Shown: positions 25,364 through 33,048 of the stretch, piece by piece
How the letters are laid out: every line of letters starts with the position of its first letter
Position numbering within the stretch: position 1 is the stretch's first letter
Assembly (NCBI RefSeq): GCF_031626495.1
Contig: NZ_JAMQOJ010000002.1
Coordinates: 62,001 to 126,000 of the forward strand
From: Natrinema sp031626495
GTDB taxonomy: Archaea; Halobacteriota; Halobacteria; Halobacteriales; Natrialbaceae
DNA length: 64,000 nucleotides
Direction of reading: 5' to 3'
Made by a program: the position numbers and the translations under genes
The notes under the pieces: model-generated
Database searches by the model: none
The model's input: the letters and a program-made list of their open reading frames with translations, nothing else
What the model was told of the DNA's origin: nothing

Positions 25364-25538
25364 TTCTGGGTCACCCCAAGAAAGCTTCCTGGCTGCAGTT
25401 CAATCATAGCTGTCGATTGTTGTCTCGGGCTGGGGAAAAACTTCAGCCCGATTCGTGGGAGGTGCAGGGTTCTCGTCAGTGCGCGATGTCCCCAACATGT
25501 TGGGCAAACTCTCAACGGGATATCGTCCTTGCTCTTCA

Positions 25539-26120
25539 ATGATGGCAGACGACCACCACGGAACGGCCACCCCGATCGAACAGAAAGTCGCCGCAGACCG
25601 CTCCGAGAAATTCGTTGTGTTCCACATTGGCGTCCGAATCAACGCGTTTTGGAAACTCCACCGGTGGCTGCCGATTGTTCTGATCGCACCCCGGATGGTC
25701 CGAGAACTCGTCTCTGACCCGGAGTCTGGCCTCCTCGGGAGTCGAACAGTAGTCGGACCGGGAATACGAAACATCGGATTCATCCAATATTGGGACTCGT
25801 TCGAGGCCCTTCGTGACTACGCACGAGACAGCGATCGGCTGCACTTCTCCGCCTGGCAGGAGTACTACGAAGACGGAACCAACGAAGACGCCGGAGTTGG
25901 CATCTGGCACGAAACCTACGTGATCGATCCCGACGAGTACGAAACAGTCTACAACAACATGCCGCCACACGGGTTAGCGGCCAGCGATGACACGGAGATC
26001 GTCCCGGCGTCGGACCAGCGGCACACGGCTGCTGGTCGAATGGGGCGGACTGATGGAACCGATTCACCACCCCAACGAACAGTCGAAGAACACGAGATGG
26101 CCACTCTGGAGGAGGCCTAA
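25539..26120 (+). CDS. DUF4188 (monooxygenase-like) protein
   Basis: 193 aa from ATG 25539 (a second ATG follows directly at 25542). The dimeric ferredoxin-like barrel pattern of DUF4188 is visible: VVFHIGVRINAFWKLHRWLP, GFIQYWDSFEALRDYARD, HFSAWQEYYEDG, then VGIWHETYVIDPDEYE. Homologues are called monooxygenase or phenylacetaldoxime-dehydratase-like, and the reaction is not established. It is the first gene of an operon with DoxX (2-base gap) and an SDR remnant, divergent from a bat-type regulator. The C-terminal 40 residues are low-complexity and acidic. Confidence 0.75.
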   Translation: MMADDHHGTATPIEQKVAADRSEKFVVFHIGVRINAFWKLHRWLPIVLIAPRMVRELVSDPESGLLGSRTVVGPGIRNIGFIQYWDSFEALRDYARDSDRLHFSAWQEYYEDGTNEDAGVGIWHETYVIDPDEYETVYNNMPPHGLAASDDTEIVPASDQRHTAAGRMGRTDGTDSPPQRTVEEHEMATLEEA

Positions 26121-26122
26121 TA

Positions 26123-26548
26123 ATGCAATCGAGTTACTCACTGCCCAAGATAGTCAGTACCGAACTTCCAGTGTTCGCCCGATTCGCTGCCGTCGGGATC
26201 ACGACGTTCCCGGCGCTCCGGAAGTTCATGCAGTATCCAGAGCGCGTCGCACAGTTCGAAGTCTGGGAGGTTCCATGGCCCGAGATAGCAGTCCTCGTGG
26301 CGGGCACCGTCCAGCTTCTCGCCGTGGTGACGATTGCTCTCGGCCTCGGTGGACGGTTCGGCGCAAATGTGCTCGCGTTCGTCATGGTCGTGGCGATGTC
26401 CACAGCCGGACCGAATCTGCTCAACGGAACTGTGTTCGTCTCGTCAGTGGTGATCCTCCTTCTGGGGACCGGTCGGTACTCCGTGTGGGACCCAGCAATG
26501 ACAGAGATAATCCGAGTTGCGCAACGAATCCCGAGCAGAGGTGCGTGA
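26123..26548 (+). CDS. DoxX-like membrane protein
   Basis: 141 aa with four hydrophobic helices: FARFAAVGITTFPALRKF, IAVLVAGTVQLLAVVTIAL, ANVLAFVMVVAMSTAG and VFVSSVVILLLGTGRYS. It fits the DoxX/SURF4-like family, small integral proteins often found with oxidoreductases. It lies 2 bases after the DUF4188 gene and 1 base before the SDR remnant, so the three formed one operon. A role in redox homeostasis is inference. Confidence 0.7.
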   Translation: MQSSYSLPKIVSTELPVFARFAAVGITTFPALRKFMQYPERVAQFEVWEVPWPEIAVLVAGTVQLLAVVTIALGLGGRFGANVLAFVMVVAMSTAGPNLLNGTVFVSSVVILLLGTGRYSVWDPAMTEIIRVAQRIPSRGA

Positions 26549-26549
26549 G

Positions 26550-27040
26550 ATGTCCGAGAGCGTTCTCGTCACCGATACCTCGTCCGGTATCGGAAGGGCC
26601 ACGGCACGTGCGTTTCTCGACGATGGGTGGACGGTCTATGCGACAGCCCGTCAGGTCGAGGATATCGCAAACTTGGACCGCGAAGGCTGTGAAGCGGTCA
26701 GACTCGACGTGACAGATACGACGTCCATTTCGGAAGTACTTGATGATATATCAGGCGGAAGGGTCCCTTGATTGCCTCGTCAACAATGCTTGGGTACGGT
26801 CAGTTTGGTGTCATCGAAGACGTCACACCTGAGCAGTTGCAGGCACAGTTTGAGGTAAATCTGTTCGGCATTCATCGTTTGATGAGGGCGGTCCTCCCAC
26901 GTCTGCGTGAGCGAGGCGGCGGCACCATCGTAACCGTCTCTCGTGTTGCAGGATGGTTTCCGCTCCCTGCCAAAGAGGCGTACAGTGCGTCTCAATCATC
27001 TATAGAAGTCAGGTCTCTTTGCCAGTGTGAACTTCAATAG
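26550..27040 (+). pseudogene. short-chain dehydrogenase/reductase, frameshifted and truncated
   Basis: Starts at ATG 26550 with a Rossmann N-terminus (VLVTDTSSGIGRATARAF), in which the usual Gly of TGxxxGxG is Asp. The frame ends at 26771, and the protein continues in another frame: YGQFGVIEDVTPEQL, FEVNLFGIHRLMRAVLP, TIVTVSRVAGWF. The catalytic YxxxK is YSASQ. The product stops at 27038 about 100 residues short. Three independent defects (cofactor Gly, frameshift, active-site Lys) and the lost C-terminus indicate a dead gene. Sequence from 27041 to 27182 is not readable as protein. Confidence 0.8.
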
Positions 27041-27182
27041 AGCCATCAATATGAATGGGTATTCCGCAACCCGAGACTGATAGCGGAAGCTGCTGGAGTT
27101 CGCTTAGTGTGGTGAATTTACCGGTTGTCGAGGCGAATGCCACGGGGCTTGACCTCGAGGCGGTTCACGGCGGGCGAGGATG

Positions 27183-27923
27183 TCACAATTCATCAACACT
27201 GGAATTCCGATGGCGGACAGGACCGAGCCGAGTGACTTGTCCTTCCTCGACAAGGCGTTTGAGTCCATCTCTCGTCGGATAGTCCCACGGAGCGTCCTCG
27301 AGCGATTGATTCGGCGCGACCGCTCGAAAGTGCCTGCCGTACTTCCCGGTAATGAGTCGGCGTTGACAGCCAGCGAGATCAAATAGGCCGAGATCAAACC
27401 CACCGCCGGACTGTCCGATACGCGCAGCCCCGCTCCGATATCCGAGAATTTTTCGTGGCCGAAACTCGTTCATCCCTTCGACTGGGAACTCGTAACTCTT
27501 GTACGTGATCGGCTCACCGATCTCCAGGACTCCGTTCTGCGGATCGTACACACCGAAGGAACACGGTTCCTGCAACTCAGGGGTTAGTGCCTGCCGCACG
27601 TCCTGTATTTGCTCTCTGTGATCAATATGGAACACCCAGTAAATCACGAACCCTAACCGTAACGCTTCCCGGGTCTTCGCCCTGTAGTCTTGGTTGGAGC
27701 CAGCAACGAACTCGAACCACCGGTTCACCAACTCACCGAGCACGAAGCAATCCGGCACTCGATCCGCAACTTTCCGCTCGAACCGATACTCTCCCTGAAA
27801 CCACGGCTCGATCTCCTTGCATTTCCGGCGATACAACTCTACTTTCCCCCACAGATGTTCCTCTGATTCCTTGCCTGCTGTTTGGAATTGATCGTCACTC
27901 CCCTCATTCTCGAACGGCTTCAT
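27183..27923 (-). CDS. candidate nuclease of the derived CRISPR operon (CoiA/PD-(D/E)XK-like)
   Basis: 246 aa, start at 27923 supported by GGTGAG 6 bases upstream. Residues 20-110 read EHLWGKVELYRRKC, FERKVADRVPDCFVL, NRWFEFVAGSNQDYRAKTRE, then LGFVIYWVFHIDH. An Asp after RVP, a Glu in a following strand, an Arg-Lys helix and a terminal YWVFH strand are the layout of CoiA-like restriction-fold nucleases. This is an inference from pattern, not a firm family match. It is the last gene of the minus-strand operon starting at 32861, 49 bases after the DEDD exonuclease. Alternative: an uncharacterised DNA-binding accessory protein. Confidence 0.55.
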   Translation of the reverse strand: MKPFENEGSDDQFQTAGKESEEHLWGKVELYRRKCKEIEPWFQGEYRFERKVADRVPDCFVLGELVNRWFEFVAGSNQDYRAKTREALRLGFVIYWVFHIDHREQIQDVRQALTPELQEPCSFGVYDPQNGVLEIGEPITYKSYEFPVEGMNEFRPRKILGYRSGAARIGQSGGGFDLGLFDLAGCQRRLITGKYGRHFRAVAPNQSLEDAPWDYPTRDGLKRLVEEGQVTRLGPVRHRNSSVDEL

Positions 27924-27972
27924 GCGTTGCTCACCTGTTGTCGATTCTGGTCTCGCTGTATCGTCTCTCGAG

Positions 27973-28647
27973 TCATGCGTCGTGAATCCTCGCCGTCAGC
28001 GACTTCAGGTCGTAATCCGATTTGCTGCAGTACCGCTGTGTCAGGTCGCCGAGCGCAGCTGTCCGGCATACGTCGGCGATGTTGTGGACGACGAGGTCGG
28101 CAAGCCGGCCGTCCTCGAACGCCGCTACCGCTTGTGCGCTGTCATCGAACGGATCCAGCTCATTGAGTGCACCGTCACACAGCGTGCCGTAGGCGCCGAC
28201 CAGATCCGCGTTGCGCTCGCCGTCGATGCTCGTGTTGAACCGGCGATCGATCACCGGCAACAGGTCTGCATACGGCAAGCTCTGGAACGGCCACGCGACG
28301 CCAGTCGCCGCCAACCTGGTCCGGAGGAAGGGCAAATCGAAGCCGTCCTTCCAGCGTTCGGCATTGTACCCAACAAGCAGGTAGTCGCCGTCTGCAAGCC
28401 GAGCAGTCGCAAAGTCGCCGACCGCCTCGAGTAACGCTGTTTCCGAGTCGTGTGTCGAACACTGGATGTGATGGTCGGTTCGGTCTCGGACGGTCTGTTC
28501 GAGAGCGGTCTCGTCGACATCATGGGTCCCAGTCTGGACGAACACGCGACAGCCAAGCGGGAGTGCGAAGCCAGCGACCGTGATCTCGTCGTCGACGTCG
28601 AACCCAGTCGTCTCGAGATCGAACGCGACGAACTCCAGGGCCGTCAT
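27973..28647 (-). CDS. DEDD-family 3'-5' exonuclease of the derived CRISPR operon
   Basis: 224 aa from the ATG at 28647 (MTALEFVAFDLETTGF), which overlaps the previous stop in ATGA and has GGAGGG 6 bases upstream. Exonuclease motifs: FDLETTGFD near residue 9 (Exo I, Asp and Glu), GYNAERWKDGFDLPFL (Exo II Asp), and HNIADVCRTAAL near the C-terminus (Exo III Asp, with His where DEDDy proteins have Tyr). It should remove nucleotides from a 3' end of DNA or RNA. As part of the operon it is a plausible effector nuclease, in line with the report that haloarchaeal HRAMP loci carry varied nucleases. Confidence 0.75.
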   Translation of the reverse strand: MTALEFVAFDLETTGFDVDDEITVAGFALPLGCRVFVQTGTHDVDETALEQTVRDRTDHHIQCSTHDSETALLEAVGDFATARLADGDYLLVGYNAERWKDGFDLPFLRTRLAATGVAWPFQSLPYADLLPVIDRRFNTSIDGERNADLVGAYGTLCDGALNELDPFDDSAQAVAAFEDGRLADLVVHNIADVCRTAALGDLTQRYCSKSDYDLKSLTARIHDA

Positions 28648-29630
28648 CTGATACCCTCCTGCGTCTGTGTCTGTGTCGCTCTCTGTGCTGGTGCCCACTG
28701 CGTCAGGCCGCCATCGCGTTCCGACACGCGATCGTCGTCGGCCGGCCGCAGGCGGAACTCACCGTAGCCGTATCTGGAATGCGTGCCGACACGCAACACC
28801 CCGTTTTTCGCCGTCTGGACGGGTTCGTCGCCAGCATATTCGACGACCTGGCCGTGATCGACCGTCTCGAGCGGATAGACGTCGCCATCGTCGACGAGTT
28901 GCTCGTCTCGCCGACGCAGATCCTGACCTGGGCGCTCATCGATCGGGTCCCACCACCACGGGATCGGCTGGTCGTCCGCGTTCGGATACGCACTCGATAG
29001 GACGTACGGCGCAACCAACTCGAGGACGTAGTCGTCGGCATCGTCGAGTCGCCCGTAGTCGAGTTCGTCGAGATCGATGCACTGTGTATCCGCGACGGAG
29101 AGTTCGCCGAAGCCGTAGTTGCGGCTACCGCCGACGCGGAGGCCAGCCAGCGTCTCCTCGGCCAGCGGGAGGTGTGCATCGGCGTTCCCGGCCGTGTGCA
29201 GGTAGCAGTGGACGTACCAGGTGACTGTGCGCTTGTAGTTTCTCGACGCCGGTGGCCGCCCGAACCGACAGCGCGGCGCGATCGCCAGCCGGCCGCCGTG
29301 GCTGTGGAGGGCGTGTGTATTGTGCGCCTCGCGTGGCCGACCATCCAGGAGCCAGCGCTGGGCCGGGTCTCGGTAGACGAAGAGGTCGTCGTAGCGTTCG
29401 ACCGGGCGCAGCGTCTTCCCCATGTAGCCGCCGCCCGACCACGAATGCGAGTCGGGATACTGGCCGTACTCGCAGGGCGCAAAGATGCCGTGGCTGACCT
29501 GGAGTGTTCGGCGCAGCGCCGGCTCGACACGCCGGGCGAGGGCGTTGTACAGGGCGTGGCCCGTGATGTAGTAGGGATGGCCCAGATAGTCCGTCTCGAG
29601 TTCGAACACTACCTGCTGGATCATCGTCAT
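28644..29630 (-). CDS. RAMP-superfamily protein (Cas5/Cas6-like subunit of HRAMP)
   Basis: 328 aa. The start at 29630 (MTMIQQVVFELE) is preferred because GGAGGTGG lies about 10 bases upstream. It has two RAMP-type glycine-rich loops: GGSRNYGFGELSV at about residue 165 and GTHSRYGYGEFRL at about residue 281, each after a region of beta-alpha pattern, so it probably contains two ferredoxin-like folds. A Tyr/His-rich N-terminus (YLGHPYYITGHALYNAL) precedes them. This fits the diverged Cas5 homologue of HRAMP, but Cas6-like RNA processing is also possible. A pair of 27 bp repeats lies just upstream. Confidence 0.7.
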   Translation of the reverse strand: MTMIQQVVFELETDYLGHPYYITGHALYNALARRVEPALRRTLQVSHGIFAPCEYGQYPDSHSWSGGGYMGKTLRPVERYDDLFVYRDPAQRWLLDGRPREAHNTHALHSHGGRLAIAPRCRFGRPPASRNYKRTVTWYVHCYLHTAGNADAHLPLAEETLAGLRVGGSRNYGFGELSVADTQCIDLDELDYGRLDDADDYVLELVAPYVLSSAYPNADDQPIPWWWDPIDERPGQDLRRRDEQLVDDGDVYPLETVDHGQVVEYAGDEPVQTAKNGVLRVGTHSRYGYGEFRLRPADDDRVSERDGGLTQWAPAQRATQTQTQEGIR

Positions 29631-29714
29631 CGATGCTGGCCACCTCCGCTCGATCGGCAAGTAGTCGTGGTCGATCGCGGTCGTGTCTGCGCTGGGCGGC
29701 CATCGCTATCGGGG

Positions 29715-29789
29715 CACACCCCGTTTCCAGTGTTTTTCGTCAGCCCTGCGACGGCCGTGGCCCACACCCCGGTTCCAGTGTTTCTGGTC
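29715..29789 (-). repeat. pair of 27 bp direct repeats within the HRAMP operon
   Basis: Copy 1 at 29715-29741 and copy 2 at 29763-29789 match at 24 of 27 positions and are separated by 21 bases. On the operon strand each contains ACACTGG, AAACGG or AACCGG, then GGTGTG, bounded by a short ACAC/GTGT stem. They lie in the 183-base gap before the RAMP gene. They could be a minimal repeat-spacer-repeat unit, or origin-recognition-box-like sequences, since haloarchaeal ORBs have a similar ACTGGAAAC-plus-G-run form. Confidence 0.6.
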
Positions 29790-29813
29790 GCCGGCTGGCG
29801 GTTCCGCGTTCGG

Positions 29814-30725
29814 TCACCCCTCATGGCGACCACCTCGTTGCCGCTGCCGGTCGGTTGGTGAGTTCTGGCGCTGGCGCTGGCCGTGCGTAGTGACGAACGC
29901 CTCGACGTACTGCAACGCCGTCGACCACGACCGGATCCGCCGCAGTTGTGCATCCAGCAGTCGCCAGCGCCGTCTGCCATCCGTGTCGAACGGGTGGCCA
30001 GACAGGCGCGCCCAGCTGTCCGCGAACGACCTCGTTGGGTGTGCGCCGAGTCGGGCTGCCGGGCGATCGCCCGGGTCGGCCGTGATGTGGAGTGCAATCG
30101 CTGGCGTCCACAAGACCGTGCGGTGGTTCAGTTCGGTATCGATCACATCGGTCGTCGCCCCCGTCGGACTTGCGTCCACGTCGGGCTCGGTCGCCACCAG
30201 CCACAGATCCGCGAACGCGTGGCCGGCGCGGTAGTTCTCGAGGAGGGCTGCCGTCAGCAGCGTGTGATATTTGAGCGACGTGTAGGGGTAGTAGATCGCC
30301 TCGTTGAACCGGGCGGGCACAGGACTGGTCAGCCACGTCGCGTGCAGTTCTTCGGGGTCCGTCGGTGTGATCAGCTCCCGGATCCCAGTGGTTGAGGCGG
30401 GGATCCCTTCGGTGGCTGCCGGCTCGCCGGTCAGCAACGACAGCCGGGCCGGCGAGAGGTGGTTATCGACCGTCTGTTCTGGATCACCGTCTGGTCGACT
30501 CAGCAGGGCCGCGTCCCGGTCTGCGCCCAGCGGGACCGGTTCGTTCACGGGGACGCCAGCGAGTTCGTCCGTGGCGGCGTTGTGGGCCCGGCCGCGCAGC
30601 TTGTGGACGTCGTGTCTGTAGACGGCGACCATCGGTGCGGCCTCCGTTTCGGTGTCGATCTCGGACTCGGTCTTGGCCGGTGGGGCAGTGTCACTCTCGG
30701 ATGGCGAAGATGCGGGTGGCGTCAT
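29814..30725 (-). CDS. conserved unknown protein of the HRAMP operon
   Basis: 303 aa from the ATG at 30725 (MTPPASSPSE), with GAGGTGGG about 9 bases upstream. The first 31 residues are a Ser/Glu/Thr-rich linker, so MVAVYRHDVHK at 30632 could also start the folded part. A central block looks conserved: RFNEAIYYPYTSLKYHTLL, LENYRAGHAFADLWLVA and TVLWTPAIALHI. There are no catalytic motifs or Gly-rich RAMP loop. HRAMP loci are reported to contain one conserved uncharacterised protein besides the Cas5- and Cas7-like ones, and this is the best candidate. It could be the large- or small-subunit equivalent (inference). Confidence 0.6.
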   Translation of the reverse strand: MTPPASSPSESDTAPPAKTESEIDTETEAAPMVAVYRHDVHKLRGRAHNAATDELAGVPVNEPVPLGADRDAALLSRPDGDPEQTVDNHLSPARLSLLTGEPAATEGIPASTTGIRELITPTDPEELHATWLTSPVPARFNEAIYYPYTSLKYHTLLTAALLENYRAGHAFADLWLVATEPDVDASPTGATTDVIDTELNHRTVLWTPAIALHITADPGDRPAARLGAHPTRSFADSWARLSGHPFDTDGRRRWRLLDAQLRRIRSWSTALQYVEAFVTTHGQRQRQNSPTDRQRQRGGRHEG

Positions 30726-30869
30726 CGTCCATCCCACCTCGGCACTGGGTTCTCCCGTCGCGCAGGTGGGCGTGGCTCGCCTGCCGTTCGGACCAAGCGG
30801 GATCGGGATGGCGCACACCACCGTCGCGGCTGTAGCTGTCGCTCGGGCGTGATTGCGTCGTACATTCGC

Positions 30870-31403
30870 TCACACCTCCTCCGAGTCCTCTTCGTCGGCT
30901 TCGTTTTCGGTCTCGTCCTCGGCCGCTTGCGCATGTCGCTGTGAATCGCTGGCTGTTCGCTCCGTTGCAGTTCGGAGGTCGGTTGCCACCGGTTGCAGCT
31001 CATCTAGCGCAGCGTTCTCGGCACTCTGCTCGCGTTCGGTTGGCTGGCCAGCAGCGTGCGTTCCCGACGGCTGTGTGTCGTGGTGTGCGCCAGCTTTCTC
31101 GTCGGATTTAGTGCTACGACTCGCATCCGCCTGCGCCGCCGCGGATCGAAGCGACTCCACCGGCGGCACCGGCTCGTCGAGTTCCTCTTGTGGTGGTTGT
31201 GGCGGTCGCAGTCGCTCCAACCTCGCCTCGAGGTCGTCTGACTCTGCTTCCGGGTCCGACTCTGTACCTGCATCTGCACTGGATGCTGACGGCTCTGCAC
31301 TCTCCGTCTGGGGATCCGAAGCCGCGTCGGCAGCAGTGTCGCTGTGCTCCTCACTGGTCGCATCTCCGTCAACGGGGTCGTCCGCTGGCGGCTGGGCAGT
31401 CAT
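30870..31403 (-). CDS. acidic, low-complexity protein of the HRAMP operon
   Basis: 177 aa. Its ATG overlaps the Cas7-like stop in an ATGA arrangement, so it is translationally coupled. The sequence is dominated by Asp, Glu, Ser, Ala and Thr without hydrophobic core or Cys. It is probably disordered in the cell, with one short helical stretch (DDLEARLERLRPPQPPQEEL). It may be a flexible linker or assembly factor of the complex. It is unlikely to be an enzyme. Low complexity makes homology hard to judge, but the coupling argues for a real gene. Confidence 0.6.
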   Translation of the reverse strand: MTAQPPADDPVDGDATSEEHSDTAADAASDPQTESAEPSASSADAGTESDPEAESDDLEARLERLRPPQPPQEELDEPVPPVESLRSAAAQADASRSTKSDEKAGAHHDTQPSGTHAAGQPTEREQSAENAALDELQPVATDLRTATERTASDSQRHAQAAEDETENEADEEDSEEV

Positions 31404-32398
31404 CGGGATCCCTCCGTTCGGTCGTCGGCGAGTCGCTCCGCGAGCGTGCTCGGGTCAGTCAGGTCCAGGTCGTCGTCGCGGCTCGTGATGCGTGCCTGCA
31501 GCGCGCGGACGAACTCCTGACGGTATTCTGCTTCCCAGCGCTCATCTTTCTCGTCCATCGCGTTCGTCGCGTCCTGCGCGCGATTGTACACCCGTCGGAT
31601 CTCCCGATCCGTGTACAGCGGGTTGATGACTTGGGCGTCGACGATGCCCGCTCCAAAATTGCGCGCGCCGCCGAGTTGCAGGTCGTAATTGTCGTTGTGT
31701 GCGTGCAGGTAGTTGATTGCCTCGACGAGCAGGCCGACGTACTCCGGTTTCTGCTCGCGGAGCGTGAGTCGCCACGTCCCCTCGAGGTTGCCGACGACGT
31801 CGCGTTCGGCTTGGCGCAAGGGTTGGCCCTCGTCGTCTGCGTTGCGCGAGCGCACCTGTGTGTTGAGTTGGCGGTAGTGGGCTTCGGCTTCGCCTTTGAG
31901 GACATCTACCTGTCTTCGAATGGGTGAGAAGCGGATCGGCCGCCGGATCACCCGGCCTGCGCGGTCGTTGAAGCCACCGAACAGGTCGAAGATGACACAG
32001 CCCGTGTCGTGGGCGTCGGTACAGGATCCCTTCTCGTGGTAGCCCTGTTCCAAGTCGCGCTCGTAGACGTCGTTCAACATGTAGTCGCCGTCGGCGTTAC
32101 CTGGGTGGCAGGCCGTCGTCCCCGCGGTCTGGAGGACGCGTTCACAGCCATGGCGCAACCAGCCGCTCAGTGTGAACGGCGAGATCTGGCCCTGAATTTG
32201 GTTCATCGGGTCATCTGCTTCGTAGCGGTCCGCTGAGGCATGGTGGCGATCGGTGATGACGCCATCGCCCGGTGCCAGCAGGCCGATCTCGAGCCCGACG
32301 TAGATATCGGGCAGCGTCAGTTCGTCGGCGTCTGGCAGGTCCAGTTCGATATCGAGGTGAGACGCATCGAAGCCGGCTGTGGTGTCGGTGCCCGTCAT
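31400..32398 (-). CDS. Cas7-like RAMP protein (backbone subunit of HRAMP)
   Basis: 332 aa from the ATG at 32398, one base after the previous stop and with a G-rich GGGGGT upstream; the open frame to 32428 would overlap the preceding gene. Features of Cas7-type RAMPs are an early strand (YVGLEIGLLAPGDGV), a segment like the Csm3/Csf2 thumb region (DPMNQIQGQISPFTLSG, with a first-motif LSGWLRHGCE), an NVYERD-like central region, and GGARNFGAGIVDAQVINPL at about residue 239, the glycine-rich loop. It probably polymerises along a guide RNA. Known relatives in HRAMP loci function without a CRISPR array. Confidence 0.75.
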   Translation of the reverse strand: MTGTDTTAGFDASHLDIELDLPDADELTLPDIYVGLEIGLLAPGDGVITDRHHASADRYEADDPMNQIQGQISPFTLSGWLRHGCERVLQTAGTTACHPGNADGDYMLNDVYERDLEQGYHEKGSCTDAHDTGCVIFDLFGGFNDRAGRVIRRPIRFSPIRRQVDVLKGEAEAHYRQLNTQVRSRNADDEGQPLRQAERDVVGNLEGTWRLTLREQKPEYVGLLVEAINYLHAHNDNYDLQLGGARNFGAGIVDAQVINPLYTDREIRRVYNRAQDATNAMDEKDERWEAEYRQEFVRALQARITSRDDDLDLTDPSTLAERLADDRTEGSR

Positions 32399-32399
32399 G

Positions 32400-32861
32400 T
32401 TAGTTACCCCCGTCGTGGGCGTCGACACCGTCAGTAGCCGATTCGTGCGTCGTTGGGCCGGCTTGGAGCTGCGGTCGCGCGTCAGTTGGTAGTGCGTGTG
32501 CCGACCGCGTGCTGGCCGGGCTTACGGCGCGGCACTCTGGAGCCAGTAGGACGAGCCACGACGACTGGGTGGCCACGTCATAGCAGCGCCCGATGCGGCC
32601 GTCGACGACCAGCTCGCGCACGCCTAAGGTGTAGTATTCTAGGTCGTAGTGATCGGTACAGGTTATGGCGCCGAGTTGGTACGTCGGGGTGCCGGCTGGC
32701 CGGAAGGCGTACGCGGTGATAGCGGCGCCTTCCCGGAGTTTCTGCCCGCATTCTTGGCAGACTGCGGCCCCTTCCCCGAGTGCGAAATTATTTATTTGTG
32801 ATATGTCTTCAATCAGCTGATCAGCGACACCTTCTTGATCTGATGGTGTTGATCCTTCCAT
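32400..32861 (-). CDS. zinc-ribbon protein, first gene of the HRAMP operon
   Basis: 153 aa from the ATG at 32861 (MEGSTPSDQEG), directly after a hairpin-rich leader; the frame is open to 32936 but that is the leader. CQECGQKL at about residue 34 and TCTDHY at about residue 66 give a CxxC...CxxH site. A beta-rich middle (ITAYAFRPAGTPTYQLG) and a low-complexity tail follow. The layout resembles the small zinc-finger Csf1-like subunits of type IV CRISPR-Cas, which is an inference. It is probably a nucleic-acid-binding or complex-capping subunit, translated together with the Cas7-like gene. Confidence 0.6.
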   Translation of the reverse strand: MEGSTPSDQEGVADQLIEDISQINNFALGEGAAVCQECGQKLREGAAITAYAFRPAGTPTYQLGAITCTDHYDLEYYTLGVRELVVDGRIGRCYDVATQSSWLVLLAPECRAVSPASTRSAHALPTDARPQLQAGPTTHESATDGVDAHDGGN

Positions 32862-32920
32862 GGGTTCTCGGTCAGCAGTTGGAGAACCCGGTCCGGGTGT
32901 TAGGGCACCCGGGCGTTCTC
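32862..32920 (-). promoter_or_regulatory. leader of the HRAMP operon with mutually exclusive hairpins
   Basis: On the operon strand, GAGAAC (from 32920), CCGGGTG (from 32912), CACCCGG (from 32899), GGGTTCTC (from 32889) and GAGAACCC (from 32869) follow each other and end at the ATG. GTTCTC can pair either with the upstream GAGAAC (large hairpin containing the CCGGGTG/CACCCGG stem) or with the downstream GAGAACCC next to the start codon. This could control translation, or the RNA could itself be bound by the RAMP proteins. Confidence 0.5.
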
Positions 32921-32952
32921 TCAATAAAACGCCCAATGGACCGACTTCCCAC

Positions 32953-33002
32953 CCATTAGTCGAACGTCTAATGGTATAAACCTTTGGCTGTTCGACTAAT
33001 GG
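32953..33002. promoter_or_regulatory. operator and bidirectional promoter between HRAMP operon and wHTH gene
   Basis: A perfect 13 bp inverted repeat, CCATTAGTCGAAC at 32953-32965 and GTTCGACTAATGG at 32990-33002, surrounds a near-palindromic TATA element GGTATAAACC (32973-32982). An extra half-site-like GTCTAATGG lies at 32966-32974, and CATTAGT recurs at 33018-33024. It is the likely binding site of the winged-HTH protein encoded immediately to the right. Confidence 0.65.
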
Positions 33003-33048
33003 ATCGGCTCCCAGCAGTCATTAGTGATGTGGCAGCAATATCGCCGAT

